Counted from the stretch's first letter, positions 7,783 to 17,304 are shown. The stretch: DNA of 37,348 bases from Muribaculaceae bacterium (GCA_014867205.1 WGUO01000030.1:1-37348); one strand, 5' to 3'. A program made the numbers and translations. The notes: generated from the sequence alone by a model not told the origin.

Positions 7783-9525
7783 TTACCGGCTCAGCATCAC
7801 CTTTGAGGCGTGAGTCCGGCCGTCGCGGTAGCGTTCCAGGCGGACATAAAGGCCCGCTCCCGGACTTGCCACCCGGCGTCCGGAGATGTCATACCATTCC
7901 ACCGACACCACATCGCCACTCTCAGCCATTTGCGATTCCCCGACTCCTAAATCTACAGGACGGGTGGCCTTGCAGCCGTTCATCACAGCAGCCGACGAGG
8001 CATCGATTGCAAGAATAAACAATTCAAGGTTGGCGACGTCGAGCACATTCCCAGGCAGCGGGAAGGAGTATCCGACTTCCGTTTTCTCACCGACCGGCAG
8101 AAGTGCCCCTGACGAGCATGCCAGACCCTGCTGCGAGGGATAGATGCCACGTGCCACATCCTGATACCACATATCCGGTGCAAGAATTGGATTCGGAAGA
8201 TCCTCGAAACCATCCATGGGGCCTTCCGCGCCTCCGGAATAGTAATTCTTCTGATTATATCCCGGGTCATCTGCAACATGAACGTTGTTCTCAACCAAAA
8301 CAAATGCCATACGGTATAATGATTCCGACTTCTCACCGGAGAGGATGCGCGCCTTTACATTAACCAGGCCATCTGTCAGAGACCATTCACCCTCAACCGC
8401 TACCCGAGGCACGTCGGATAGATGGGTCACCATTACATCCTCAAGGTCCACAGGATGCATTTTGCCACCTTCTCTGTTGATAGTAAGTCGAGGATTGCCG
8501 GAGCCTGCCACCGAGTAGCCGTCGATAGCCATCGGGTCACCCTCATGGACGGCGATGCATATCGCCTGCTCTGGATATGAGGCTTTAACCCGCTCCATGA
8601 CGGCAATTCCGCTGACGCAGAAGCCACACCATGTTCCGGTCGCCTCCTCAATCACCATCTTGCGGCCGGTGTTGCCGAGCCATACGCTCTTCTCGATCCG
8701 GGCCTTATCCGACTCAACCCACACCGTGACGGGTGTAAGGACATCTTTCTCCACCCTCACTGATGCGGGGAACTCAAAGACCACCTCTTGCCCCGGCTCC
8801 AGTACTCCCGGGTCGGTGACAGTGTAATCTCGCCCATCAACTTTGCAACCGGCTCGCAACAGGTTCTGCGATGAGGTAAGGTCGGTCGACACCTTAAACT
8901 TAAGGGGAATCTCCGCACCCGGCTCCGCTATGGCGCTCGGGCCGCCGAAACTCACCTTCAGTTTCTCCGGAGCGCCGACAGTTATGGAGCGCAAAAGAAG
9001 CATGTTGCAGTCCTCGCTGTCATTGACAAAGGCAATATTCACACTACTGCCGGCATACGCGCCCAGAGATAGATAATGGTCGGTCCATTCGGCCGACTCC
9101 GCGTCAATGCGGAACAATGGCGCGGTCCGGTCAAAATCATCCGGCTCATCGCCCGTAACTGAAATATAAACAGAATAGCCGTCGGGCAACTGCGGGTCGA
9201 AAGCCCTGGCAGTCCAACGCAACTCTGTATCGGGAGTAACCTCGACAGCGGGAAGCACCATCCAGTCGTCTGACTTTCCGGCAGGCTTATACCATGATGT
9301 GCTGACCGCCACACGCGATCCTGAGTTCTCAACATCGCACGCGCTCCAAGACACGCCGGCCTTAAGGCCCGTGAAACCGAGGTCTGGCGCCGGTGTCAGT
9401 CCATCAAGATCATAGAGTTTCACCTCAGGGGGAATGCCATTGTTAAAGTCGATGTCAAGTCCGGATGCCGCATTTACACAACAGGCCGACATCAATATAA
9501 CCGACAATGTAAATATTTTTTTCAT
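7783..9525 (-). CDS. Secreted Omp28-like thioredoxin-fold protein with T9SS-type tail
   Basis: A 580-residue exported protein. An N-terminal signal peptide (MKKIFTLSVILMSACCVNA) leads into a jelly-roll 'choice-of-anchor J' region at about residues 24-185. A central domain of the Omp28-related, thioredoxin-like family follows, with a CxxC at Cys300/Cys303 in TGTWCGFC. The C-terminus (VEWYDISGRRV ... GLYVRLERY) looks like a type A sorting domain for the type IX secretion system, so the protein is probably sent to the cell surface. The ATG at 9525 was preferred over a TTG six bases upstream because it starts the signal peptide. It lies 57 nt behind the other T9SS cargo gene, separated by a hairpin. 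Substrate or partner unknown; a surface thiol-disulfide role is only suggested by the CxxC. Confidence 0.82.
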   Translation of the reverse strand: MKKIFTLSVILMSACCVNAASGLDIDFNNGIPPEVKLYDLDGLTPAPDLGFTGLKAGVSWSACDVENSGSRVAVSTSWYKPAGKSDDWMVLPAVEVTPDTELRWTARAFDPQLPDGYSVYISVTGDEPDDFDRTAPLFRIDAESAEWTDHYLSLGAYAGSSVNIAFVNDSEDCNMLLLRSITVGAPEKLKVSFGGPSAIAEPGAEIPLKFKVSTDLTSSQNLLRAGCKVDGRDYTVTDPGVLEPGQEVVFEFPASVRVEKDVLTPVTVWVESDKARIEKSVWLGNTGRKMVIEEATGTWCGFCVSGIAVMERVKASYPEQAICIAVHEGDPMAIDGYSVAGSGNPRLTINREGGKMHPVDLEDVMVTHLSDVPRVAVEGEWSLTDGLVNVKARILSGEKSESLYRMAFVLVENNVHVADDPGYNQKNYYSGGAEGPMDGFEDLPNPILAPDMWYQDVARGIYPSQQGLACSSGALLPVGEKTEVGYSFPLPGNVLDVANLELFILAIDASSAAVMNGCKATRPVDLGVGESQMAESGDVVSVEWYDISGRRVASPGAGLYVRLERYRDGRTHASKVMLSR

Positions 9526-9546
9526 AAGCAACTGTAAATAAAATAG

Positions 9547-9575
9547 GTGGAGGGAAGTAACCGTCTTCCCTCCAC
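9547..9575 (-). terminator. Intercistronic hairpin between two T9SS cargo genes
   Basis: A perfect 11-bp stem (GTGGAGGGAAG / CTTCCCTCCAC) with a 7-nt loop is followed on the minus strand by CTATTTTATTT. The downstream ATG is only 21 nt past the stem, so it could be a leaky terminator or attenuator rather than a full stop. Confidence 0.65.
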
Positions 9576-9588
9576 GCTGACATGAATA

Positions 9589-12039
9589 TTATCTAACAAC
9601 TGTCTTGAATGTGCGGTTGCCGATTCTTGCGAAATAGATTCCTGCGGGCAGGCTGATGATGCTCTTACCTGCGTTCGCATTGACCTGGGCGGCATGCATT
9701 CCGGCGGCAGTATAGACATTCACCATAGCGGACTCGCTCAGTTCTATTGCGATTCCACCTTTGACTCCGGCAACATGCGTCACGGCTGTTTCGGATACAA
9801 ATTCGCCGACGCCCGATGTGTTCAGGTCTACGCCCATCAGTTCCGATGGCATAGAATTGAATTGCTGACCCATATAATCGCCGTAGGCAACCACATTGTA
9901 GGCATAGGTGATGTCCTTGCCATTCTGCAGTCCTGTGAAGCGATGCTCGGCTGCTTCATGTCCCTTCAGGTCTGCCAGGCCGGCAAAGCGAAGCACCTTG
10001 TCGCCGGCCTTTACATCCTGCGTGATCTCGAACCAGTCAAGAAGGACGGTGGAATAGGTACCCGCGATTATAATTGACTGGGCCTCTGAGCCGTTGTCAA
10101 ACTCCATCTCAACATCGTGCTCCTCGAATGCATAGGGGTCACCATCGGGATTGACCTCGGCAAAGTCATAGTACTGAACCTCTCCATTGCTGTAGACAGC
10201 GATTTTCTCTCCACCGAAAGCCTTGACCTTGAAGCGGACAGTGAACTTGCCGTCGCCGTTGTCGAGCGATACAACCGGCGAATAGAGTGCCTGTCCAAGG
10301 GCTCCGATGTATCCGGCATCAGCCAGCGACAGGGTCATAAAATTATCCGGAAGCATATCGGTATGCCATCCCTTGCAGTCTGTCCAGTCGTCGAAGTACA
10401 ACTGTTCCACCGCAGCCTGCACCGCATTGTCGGCTTTAGAGAAGTCATCGCGGATCACAACGTAATTCTCCTGGTCCTCAGCGATTGTGTTTATCATATA
10501 ATTGTTTACTGTGTATGCGACAGCCTTGGGCGACGGAGTCCAGTTGGCGGTGTATGCGCCACGTTTCTCAACATCCGTGGGATCCAGAACCTTGGGGGCC
10601 GGCATGCCGGGCACATAGTAATAGCCAACGAAATCGGAAATAAAATCAGCGTTTTTCACCCCCTTCAGGCCGACGTAGTACTCATTCTCAGGGTCGAGGC
10701 CGGTGAGTGCTATGCTCGTCTCGGCCACAGGCTCATCCTCCTTAAGCACGGTGCGCTCACAGGCCGGAGATGCCTTATAGGTGACGTTGTCAAGCACGCA
10801 GTACTGACCATCGGCGAAGTCATCTGCCACGAGTCTGATTCCCTCCCAATAATAAAGATTGCTGGAGAATGTGGAGCGCAGGTTGAGTTCTTCACCACCG
10901 GCAACAAGGTTGCGTACTGCTATAGTAGCGAGTTCCTCCTCCTGCTCACCGATGAATCCGATGACGCGGACCACAGCTTCGGATTCCGGGCCAAAGCCTT
11001 CGCCCCGGGCAAACACCTTTAGGTCGGCCAGACGGCCGCCTCCGAATGCAATCTCCAATTTCTGACCATCATCAAGTCGCAGACCCCTGGAGTTGTCAGC
11101 CCCACCCTCGGCCACTATTGTGCCGGTAGTATTCCAATAGGGCAGCATTGAGGCCTCAAATGTCTCTATGCCGTCGAAAGCCTCCGTCAGTTTCTTCTCC
11201 TGTGCCAGCGAGAAGAGGTATGTAGTGTTCTCCGCTCCCGGTTCCCAACTGATGGTGAATCCGTCATCGGTAAAATCACTGCAGGCCAGATCGGTGGGAG
11301 GCAGACAGAACTCATAGTCGCGCGTTATCTTGATGTCATCGATCACAAACCCGGCCGGAGAGTAGGTCATGCCGTTGATCTGCAGACGCGAGTCATCACC
11401 TTTGTTAGGATTGCGGAAATTGAGATCAAATTCCTGCCATCCATCCTCGACTTTCAGATTGATGGGAATGAATCCCTCGGGTGTGGACATGGTCGGTGCG
11501 TCCTTGTCCCCTTCTGTTATGGAGACCATCAGCAGCTGGTTGCTTCCCTCCTTGTTGCCCTCGCGAGCTTTGGCGCGGAATGACACGTGCAGGTTGCCGT
11601 ACATGTTCATCGGGCCGGTGCTGACCACTCCACCCATGCCGGGATAGCATAGGCCCAGCGAGCCATCCACAGCAAAGGTGCCGATTCCCCACCATCCCGG
11701 CGTTGAGGTGATGTCATCAGGCCATGCCGAGTTGCCGTCGACAGTATATGTTCCAACCTCTGCCCCCGGTTCGGCCTCAGTGCCTCCGGTCAATCCGGAG
11801 AAATCCTCCTGCAGTATGACCTCCTGCTCGGCTGCGCGGGCGGCCTGATTTTTCAATGGAGTCTTCCGCAGGAGTGATGCCTGGTGAGCTTGGCGGGTAT
11901 AGAATTCCATCAGGTCGACTGATTTAATTTCCTTCTGCATCGGTGAAGCTTTCTCCACATGGGCCCTTATCAGGCCTCCTCCACCGATTACGGCCAGACC
12001 CAGAAGCAGTGCGGCCGATTTCTTAGTAACGTTTCGCAT
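9589..12039 (-). CDS. Large secreted choice-of-anchor J / FnIII-like protein with T9SS tail
   Basis: An 816-residue exported protein. It has a signal-like N-terminus (KKSAALLLGLAVIGGGGLIRA). A choice-of-anchor J jelly-roll follows at roughly residues 75-240 (EDFSGL ... GFVIDDIKI). Next come fibronectin-III-like segments (PTDLACSDFTDDGFTISWEP; APKVLDPTDVEKRGAYTANWTPS) with further jelly-roll-like stretches between and after them. The last roughly 65 residues (VNVYTAAGMHAAQVNANAGK ... GIYFARIGNRTFKTVVR) form a type A sorting domain. This architecture fits a surface-exposed adhesin or glycan-binding protein delivered by the type IX system. The Omp28-like gene follows, so the two may form one surface unit. 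The regulator gene upstream on the same strand may control them. Ligand unknown. Confidence 0.82.
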   Translation of the reverse strand: MRNVTKKSAALLLGLAVIGGGGLIRAHVEKASPMQKEIKSVDLMEFYTRQAHQASLLRKTPLKNQAARAAEQEVILQEDFSGLTGGTEAEPGAEVGTYTVDGNSAWPDDITSTPGWWGIGTFAVDGSLGLCYPGMGGVVSTGPMNMYGNLHVSFRAKAREGNKEGSNQLLMVSITEGDKDAPTMSTPEGFIPINLKVEDGWQEFDLNFRNPNKGDDSRLQINGMTYSPAGFVIDDIKITRDYEFCLPPTDLACSDFTDDGFTISWEPGAENTTYLFSLAQEKKLTEAFDGIETFEASMLPYWNTTGTIVAEGGADNSRGLRLDDGQKLEIAFGGGRLADLKVFARGEGFGPESEAVVRVIGFIGEQEEELATIAVRNLVAGGEELNLRSTFSSNLYYWEGIRLVADDFADGQYCVLDNVTYKASPACERTVLKEDEPVAETSIALTGLDPENEYYVGLKGVKNADFISDFVGYYYVPGMPAPKVLDPTDVEKRGAYTANWTPSPKAVAYTVNNYMINTIAEDQENYVVIRDDFSKADNAVQAAVEQLYFDDWTDCKGWHTDMLPDNFMTLSLADAGYIGALGQALYSPVVSLDNGDGKFTVRFKVKAFGGEKIAVYSNGEVQYYDFAEVNPDGDPYAFEEHDVEMEFDNGSEAQSIIIAGTYSTVLLDWFEITQDVKAGDKVLRFAGLADLKGHEAAEHRFTGLQNGKDITYAYNVVAYGDYMGQQFNSMPSELMGVDLNTSGVGEFVSETAVTHVAGVKGGIAIELSESAMVNVYTAAGMHAAQVNANAGKSIISLPAGIYFARIGNRTFKTVVR

Positions 12040-12247
12040 AGTGTTGTTCGTTTATGACCCTTCTTCTACATTAAGTAGATACTTATAGTGGAAGTCGTCA
12101 GGTCGGTTAATGAATCTTGTCGGCGGTAAATTTACTACCGACGCCAACTAAGTCATGTCTTTATATGCGAAAAGTCATCCTTATGCGCCCATTTCGGTCA
12201 GATTGCAGAAATTAGCACACAAACCGCACTGATAATCAGCACATGTG

Positions 12248-13879
12248 CTAATTTGCATCTTCTGAGCGCGAGGCCCCTATTTTCTGATATACCGAGGGGG
12301 TAAGCCCGGTGAATTTCTTGAAGACGGCCACAAAATTACTTCTTGACTTGAAGCCGAGGCCCTCGCTTATTGCCTCAATTGTATGGTTACCGTACCGCTC
12401 GCGATCGTCGAGGCGACGGCATGCCTCGGTCACTCGGTATTTCTGAAGGAAGGTGTTGAAATTCGTCCCGAAGTGAGAGTTTATCGTCTGGCTCACCTTG
12501 CGCACGGGAGCATCGGCAAGGCGCGCCAGCGAGTCGAGCGAGAAGTCCTGCGTGAATACTTCGGGCGATGTCTCCATGATTGTGCATAGACGGTCTGCAA
12601 GTTCATCTACCTCTCCCGACTCGGCAGAACCCGAGTCTGTCATGCCGCCGGTTTCCGCAGCATCAGTCTTTATCGGCAATGCCCTTGCCTTGGCCTGGCG
12701 GTAAAGTTCCTCATATGCGTTCTGAAGTTTCTTGCGCGACATCCATAACCAGATTCCGAAGCCTATCACCGCCAGGAGTGCCACGATCGTAACCCATATC
12801 ACCACCACGAGGTTACGGCGCTCGCTGTCGGCGCGTTCCATTTGCCGGTTAAACTCGGCCGTGCTGTTCTGCATCTCAATGTCGCGCAAAGCCTTGGACT
12901 GCCCCGAGCGCAGCAGTGTATCGGTCAGCGTGACATACCGGTTCAGATAATAGTCTGCCTTGTCAGTATCGCCCAACGCCTTATGGCACTGCTGCAGCTG
13001 ATTGTACAGGGCCGCACGGATGTCAGGTGCACTGCTCTCTGCCAGTGACTGGTGCAACAGCTTCAGTGCCTTTGGATAGTCACCCCGGGCCGACGCGAGA
13101 TTGGCAAGCAACGCGAGACTCATCTGTCGGAACCGCTCGGGCGTCAGAGGGGTATCAATCCGGCTCAACGAGGCGGTAAAATGTCTCTCGGCCCCCTTAT
13201 AGTCTTTCCGGTCCCACGCCTCGGCTCCGGCCAGCAGGCTCATGGTATAGTCGGCCATGGGGAGCCCGGTGAATTTTATTTTATGTATATCCTTGATTTC
13301 CGGAAGAGTCTCAGCCAGTTTCCCGGGATGCTTGGTGGAGTAAATTAACGCTATCGCGTTTGACAGGGAAATAAGGACAGGCTCATATTGCTTTGCCTCC
13401 AGCCCGACGGCGATAGACTTGCGGAAACAGTCCAGGGCAGAGTCGTACTCATCGAGGACACAGAAGACATTCGCCATATTGAGCGAAAGATATGCTATCA
13501 GGTCCTTTGCGCCGACTTCCTCGGCGACTTTCATGCCGCGCACCAGATATGAATACGACACAACCGGGTCATTGTTATGGTAGAAGTGCATGTATCCTAA
13601 GTTGTTCATTGCACTCGCACAGACATTCTTCTCCTTTTCCGACATATCGGGTGAATAGCGGGCGGCAACGACATTGAGATAAGCCATGGCCGAGTCGGGA
13701 TTGGAAATCATGATCTCACGCGACTGGCGCATCAGGCTCCGGATATCGGTATTGAGCATCCGGCGGTAGAATTCCTCATCAGGCACACCCGGGGTACCCT
13801 TGGCATGTGCCCCGGGAATGAACGTCGCCAATCCAATCAGCCATACAAAAGCAATTATCAGGAATCTACAGATGTTCAT
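12248..13879 (-). CDS. Membrane-anchored TPR protein with C-terminal AraC-type HTH
   Basis: A 543-residue regulator. An N-terminal signal/anchor (FLIIAFVWLIGLATFIPGAHA) precedes about 300 residues of tetratricopeptide-like helices (NNLGYMHFYHNNDPVVSYSYL; YDSALDCFRKSIAVG; GDYPKALKLLHQSL; GDTDKADYYLNRYV). One transmembrane helix lies at about residues 350-372 (VVVIWVTIVALLAVIGFGIWLW). The C-terminal ~95 residues are an AraC/XylS double HTH (FSLDSLARLADAPVRKVSQ ... TIEAISEGLGFKSRSNFVAVFKKFTGLTPSVY). This places the TPR sensor outside the cytoplasmic membrane and the DNA-binding part inside. It is followed after 208 nt by the T9SS cargo genes, which it may regulate. No kinase domain is present, so this is not a hybrid two-component sensor. 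Confidence 0.85.
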   Translation of the reverse strand: MNICRFLIIAFVWLIGLATFIPGAHAKGTPGVPDEEFYRRMLNTDIRSLMRQSREIMISNPDSAMAYLNVVAARYSPDMSEKEKNVCASAMNNLGYMHFYHNNDPVVSYSYLVRGMKVAEEVGAKDLIAYLSLNMANVFCVLDEYDSALDCFRKSIAVGLEAKQYEPVLISLSNAIALIYSTKHPGKLAETLPEIKDIHKIKFTGLPMADYTMSLLAGAEAWDRKDYKGAERHFTASLSRIDTPLTPERFRQMSLALLANLASARGDYPKALKLLHQSLAESSAPDIRAALYNQLQQCHKALGDTDKADYYLNRYVTLTDTLLRSGQSKALRDIEMQNSTAEFNRQMERADSERRNLVVVIWVTIVALLAVIGFGIWLWMSRKKLQNAYEELYRQAKARALPIKTDAAETGGMTDSGSAESGEVDELADRLCTIMETSPEVFTQDFSLDSLARLADAPVRKVSQTINSHFGTNFNTFLQKYRVTEACRRLDDRERYGNHTIEAISEGLGFKSRSNFVAVFKKFTGLTPSVYQKIGASRSEDAN

Positions 13880-13975
13880 GGTGGTAAGTATCGTTATGGA
13901 GGTCTGTCAGTTTCTCAGTCCGGTTCAACGGCGCTATTTCATCAATACCCGTAGAGCCAAACTCCTGTCGCATGC

Positions 13976-15061
13976 CTACTTGTGGCGTCGGGGTACGTTG
14001 ACGTTGTGGGTGTCGAAGATGCGGCTGGCGCCACGGTCGAACAGGTCCCAGTGGGCGCGCTGGCCGGCGGGGATGCGCTCGGGCATCCATGAGGGCACGA
14101 CCATGAAGTTCGTACCTGCTCCACTCGGCTTGGCGCTGAGGAAGGTGTCGTAGTCGGCCTTGACAAAGCGGGCCTTGCCGTCCGGTCCCCTCTCTACGCG
14201 GGCGCGCACCAGTGCGCCGCCGCGCGTGTCGGCCGTCTTCATGTTCGATATGAAGTTGCCGAGCGAATAGACCACCAGCACATCCTTCTGCTCCTTCTCG
14301 TTGCGGACCACCTTCATGGGCTGAATGACATGCGGGTGTCCCCCGATGATCAGGTCGACGCCCTGGTCAACCAGGAAGTCGGCTATATCCTCCTGGTTGC
14401 GGTTGGGAAGCAGGACATACTCCACGCCCCAGTGTATGGCCACGACTACAATCTCGGCACCCGCCTCGCGGGTGCGCCTGATTTCCTCGGCCATGCGGGG
14501 TTTCTCGATCAGCGCGATCTCGGTGCCCTCGCGAGGCTCTATGCCGTTTGTGCCGTAGGTATAATTGAGGAAACCTATCTTTATGCCGTTGATATCCTTG
14601 ATAAACGGGACCTTGCGCTCGCGGTCGGCCGAGTCGTGGAAAGTCCCGACATGGTCAATGCCGAGAGAGTCGAGCGCGGCGAGTGTGCGCCTCGCGGCAC
14701 GGTCGCGCCGGTCCAGGCAATGGTTGTTGGCCGTCAGGAACATATCGAAGCCCGCGTCCTTGAGTGCGACCGCATATGAGTCGGGAGCCGAGAAACAGGG
14801 ATAGCCAGTGTAGTCGGGGCCACCCCCCAGGGGCACCTCGAGATTGCAGACGGCATAGTCGGCCTCGGTCACTGTCGGTGCGATGTATGTGAAACAGCCG
14901 GAATAGTCATAGCCTTTGCCCCCGCCGAGCTGACGAGCCACATCAAGCTGGGCCTGATGCTGCATGGCGTCGCCCACAAAGAGCAGATCCGCTCCCTGCG
15001 GTGCTCCGGGAGAGGCTGCGCCTGTCAGAAATGACAGCAGACTGAAAAGCAGGATTTTCAT
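13976..15061 (-). CDS. CapA-family metallophosphoesterase-like protein
   Basis: A 361-residue exported protein of the CapA/PgsA (poly-gamma-glutamate synthesis accessory) family, which has a calcineurin-like phosphoesterase fold. Motifs in order: LLFVGDAMQHQ (Asp31, His35), CNLEVPLGG (Asn73, Glu75), LTANNHCLDR (Asn112, Asn113, His114), VVAIHWGVEY and IIGGHPHVIQ. The ATG at 15061 was chosen over a GTG six bases upstream because it starts the signal peptide MKILLFSLLSFLTGAASPG. It begins 2 nt past the stop of the DUF4270 gene, so the two are translationally linked. No other poly-glutamate synthesis genes are nearby, so a capsule role should not be assumed; a cell-envelope phosphoesterase is the safer reading. 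Confidence 0.87.
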   Translation of the reverse strand: MKILLFSLLSFLTGAASPGAPQGADLLFVGDAMQHQAQLDVARQLGGGKGYDYSGCFTYIAPTVTEADYAVCNLEVPLGGGPDYTGYPCFSAPDSYAVALKDAGFDMFLTANNHCLDRRDRAARRTLAALDSLGIDHVGTFHDSADRERKVPFIKDINGIKIGFLNYTYGTNGIEPREGTEIALIEKPRMAEEIRRTREAGAEIVVVAIHWGVEYVLLPNRNQEDIADFLVDQGVDLIIGGHPHVIQPMKVVRNEKEQKDVLVVYSLGNFISNMKTADTRGGALVRARVERGPDGKARFVKADYDTFLSAKPSGAGTNFMVVPSWMPERIPAGQRAHWDLFDRGASRIFDTHNVNVPRRHK

Positions 15062-15063
15062 CG

Positions 15064-16479
15064 TCACTGGATCTGCTGGGCCGAGTAGGTGAAGGTGATG
15101 ATACTCTTGTCGGCATGTATCTCGGTCATGGTGGGCCGTGTCAGATAGGGCTGGCAGCGAGTCACATAGGTCGTGCTTGAGTTATAGCCGTCGACCGTCT
15201 CGGTTGAGACGCTGACGGGTACAAGCAGAAACTCACTGTACTCCGGGCCAATCTCCTCACCCTTCTGCTGAGCCTCAAGCACCTCGAGGAAGTACTTGCG
15301 CATCGAGCCGAACACGTATCGGCGCTTCTCGCTGTCGTAGCCCGACTGGAACGAGTGCAGGTTATCAGGCACCTTGTTCTTCTCAAAGAATTCCTTTGCC
15401 TCCGATTTCTTTATCAGCAGCATGTTGGGAGCGACGGTCAGACCATAGTCGTTGGCAATCTCGGAGGCAGGGAGCTCAAAGCGCAAGTCAGACACGACCT
15501 GAAGAGCCGATGCATTCTCGTTGTACGCGTCGAGGAGCTGCTTCACAGGCAGCTCAATGGCGCCGACATATCCGCCGGGAGTCGTGACAACCGTGCGTCC
15601 GGCGGCCACAAGCCCCTTAAGGTATTCCGACACACGGTAGCGCATGATGTTGCTTGAGAGCACCTCGGGCTGCGAGGCAAGCAGGCAGACGGAGTCGCGT
15701 GTCAACACGTCGACAGGCTTGTAGGTGGAGTCAGGCTGCATCTGGCTGACCTGGCGCATGCGGTGCCAGTATGTGAATATCTCGGCCTTTGCCACATTGG
15801 CCACGCAGCCGTTGCCGAAGTTCTGCTCCACATATATTCCGGGGAAATACTGGTTGAATGTCTCCGGCCATGCGAATATCGAGTTGTCCTGACGGTATTT
15901 ATTGAAAAGCTCGCGGCCGAACTCTATGGGAAGCATGACTGGAATCCTGACATATGCGTCGCGCTTGAGCGCGGAGTCGCCCTTGGCGATGTTGGAAAGC
16001 GTGTAGCTGCGGCGCCCCATCGGCGCCGAGGGATCGTAATAACCCGTGGGGTCGAAGTCAGAGGATATGCCTGCCGGCAACTGGCGGTTGAGCCGGTAGA
16101 CGGTAAGCTGCTGCGGAGCCAGCGAGTCGCCGGTGAGCGAGCCGCGCGGCACGGAGAGCACCATGCGGATCGAGTCAACATCGTTGACGCTGATCGAGTC
16201 GGGGATATTCATCTTCTGCGCCGAGAGCATCTGGCTGACAAACGAGCAGTCAAGGCTGCCATACTCGGGCACATTGATGCGGCCCAGCAGCTTGATGAGG
16301 TTACGCCCGTCGAAACTGTCGTAATAGATGCTGCGGGCCTCGACATCGGCCACGATTGAGTCGACAGAGATGGAGACCTCGCCGGTGGTGAGCGAGCCAC
16401 CGAGGCTGCTCACGTCGTCGCCGCACGACATCATGAGGCCGGCCGAGAGGAGGGCGGCAGCCCATATGGATTTTTTCAT
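15064..16479 (-). CDS. DUF4270 family lipoprotein
   Basis: A 471-residue lipoprotein: MKKSIWAAALLSAGLMMSCGDD gives a clear lipobox with Cys19. The rest (GEVSISVDSIVADVEARSIYYDSFDGRNLIKLLGRI...YGSLDCSFVSQML) matches the Bacteroidota DUF4270 family, whose function is unknown. Its ATG overlaps the upstream gene's TGA by one base, and the CapA-like gene begins just after its stop, so all three are one operon. In other Bacteroidales, DUF4270 sits in the same place beside the GT5-like gene and panC. Probably outer-membrane attached. Confidence 0.85.
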   Translation of the reverse strand: MKKSIWAAALLSAGLMMSCGDDVSSLGGSLTTGEVSISVDSIVADVEARSIYYDSFDGRNLIKLLGRINVPEYGSLDCSFVSQMLSAQKMNIPDSISVNDVDSIRMVLSVPRGSLTGDSLAPQQLTVYRLNRQLPAGISSDFDPTGYYDPSAPMGRRSYTLSNIAKGDSALKRDAYVRIPVMLPIEFGRELFNKYRQDNSIFAWPETFNQYFPGIYVEQNFGNGCVANVAKAEIFTYWHRMRQVSQMQPDSTYKPVDVLTRDSVCLLASQPEVLSSNIMRYRVSEYLKGLVAAGRTVVTTPGGYVGAIELPVKQLLDAYNENASALQVVSDLRFELPASEIANDYGLTVAPNMLLIKKSEAKEFFEKNKVPDNLHSFQSGYDSEKRRYVFGSMRKYFLEVLEAQQKGEEIGPEYSEFLLVPVSVSTETVDGYNSSTTYVTRCQPYLTRPTMTEIHADKSIITFTYSAQQIQ

Positions 16480-17294
16480 CAGGATTCAGACATTAGGGAT
16501 TTGTACAGCGCGTCATACTCGTCGGCATGGTCGCCCTCGCCGTCGAGACGCTTCCACTCCTTGCCCCGCGCCTCGCAGTAGGCCACAAGCTCGGGGTCAA
16601 GCTCGACCTGAAACACGACAGCGTCGGCATAGGCGATCGCCAGCTTATGGAATAGCTTGTGGTCGAAGGGCATGTCGCCAAACTTAGACAATTCGTCATC
16701 GCTGACGCCCTCTGCGCGGAGCTTGTCGAAGAACGCTGCATCGACCGCCTCGACCGGAGTCTCGGGGAGTATGGTGTATACGAGGCGCGTCTTGTGGAAC
16801 GACGGGCCGTCGTTGAAAAGACATTTCAGATACATGGGCACAAGAGCCGAGATCCAGCCCGACACCTCCATTATCTCCGGTTCCCAGCGCAGCTTGCGGG
16901 CGGTCTCCATCGTGCCGCGGGCGAAGAATATCATGCGCTCGTCGTTGTCGGGACGGTTGGTGCCGAACGAGTCGATGTCCGTGGCGAGTTTCTGGAAATA
17001 ATCGTCATTGTCGATAAAATAGACCTGAATTCTCGAGGGCTGCATCGATGCCACTTTCACCACCAGGGGATGGTCATTGTCGCCGATGGCGATGTTCATG
17101 CCGCTCAGGCGGATCACCTCGTGGAGCTGGTTGCGGCGCTCGTTGATGTCGCCGTAGTCGGGCATGAAGGTGCGGACCTCATACTTGCGCGACTGTATCG
17201 ACTGCGGAAGCGAACGGCCCCAACGGGCATTGTCGGTTACTGACAGATAGGGCGAGATCTCCTGAGAGACGAATATGATTTTGTGTGCTGCCAT
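16479..17294 (-). CDS. GT5-type glycogen/starch synthase N-terminal domain protein
   Basis: A 271-residue cytoplasmic protein matching only the N-terminal Rossmann half of GT5 glycogen synthases (KIIFVSQEISPYL ... SLPQSIQSRKYEVRTFMPDYGDINER). Full-length GlgA is about 470-500 residues; the C-terminal GT-B half is absent, with no sign of a truncated downstream continuation. The usual KTGGL ADP-glucose-binding loop is replaced by TDNARWGRSL. The standard name is therefore doubtful as an enzyme activity. It is the first gene of the DUF4270-CapA operon and divergent from panC, an arrangement seen in other Bacteroidales. It may have a structural or regulatory role, or act with a partner. Confidence 0.8.
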   Translation of the reverse strand: MAAHKIIFVSQEISPYLSVTDNARWGRSLPQSIQSRKYEVRTFMPDYGDINERRNQLHEVIRLSGMNIAIGDNDHPLVVKVASMQPSRIQVYFIDNDDYFQKLATDIDSFGTNRPDNDERMIFFARGTMETARKLRWEPEIMEVSGWISALVPMYLKCLFNDGPSFHKTRLVYTILPETPVEAVDAAFFDKLRAEGVSDDELSKFGDMPFDHKLFHKLAIAYADAVVFQVELDPELVAYCEARGKEWKRLDGEGDHADEYDALYKSLMSES

Positions 17295-17304
17295 TTCTTA
17301 TGTT

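Noticed and set aside
9526..9531. TTG start for the Omp28-like protein
   Set aside because: The ATG at 9525 gives a cleaner signal peptide and is only two codons downstream.
10117..11022. A 301-codon plus frame opposite the 816-residue secreted protein
   Set aside because: Antisense shadow lacking a domain, signal or promoter.
13976..15061. Capsule (poly-gamma-glutamate) synthesis locus
   Set aside because: Only the CapA-like phosphoesterase is present; no ligase or export genes accompany it, and it belongs to a DUF4270 operon.
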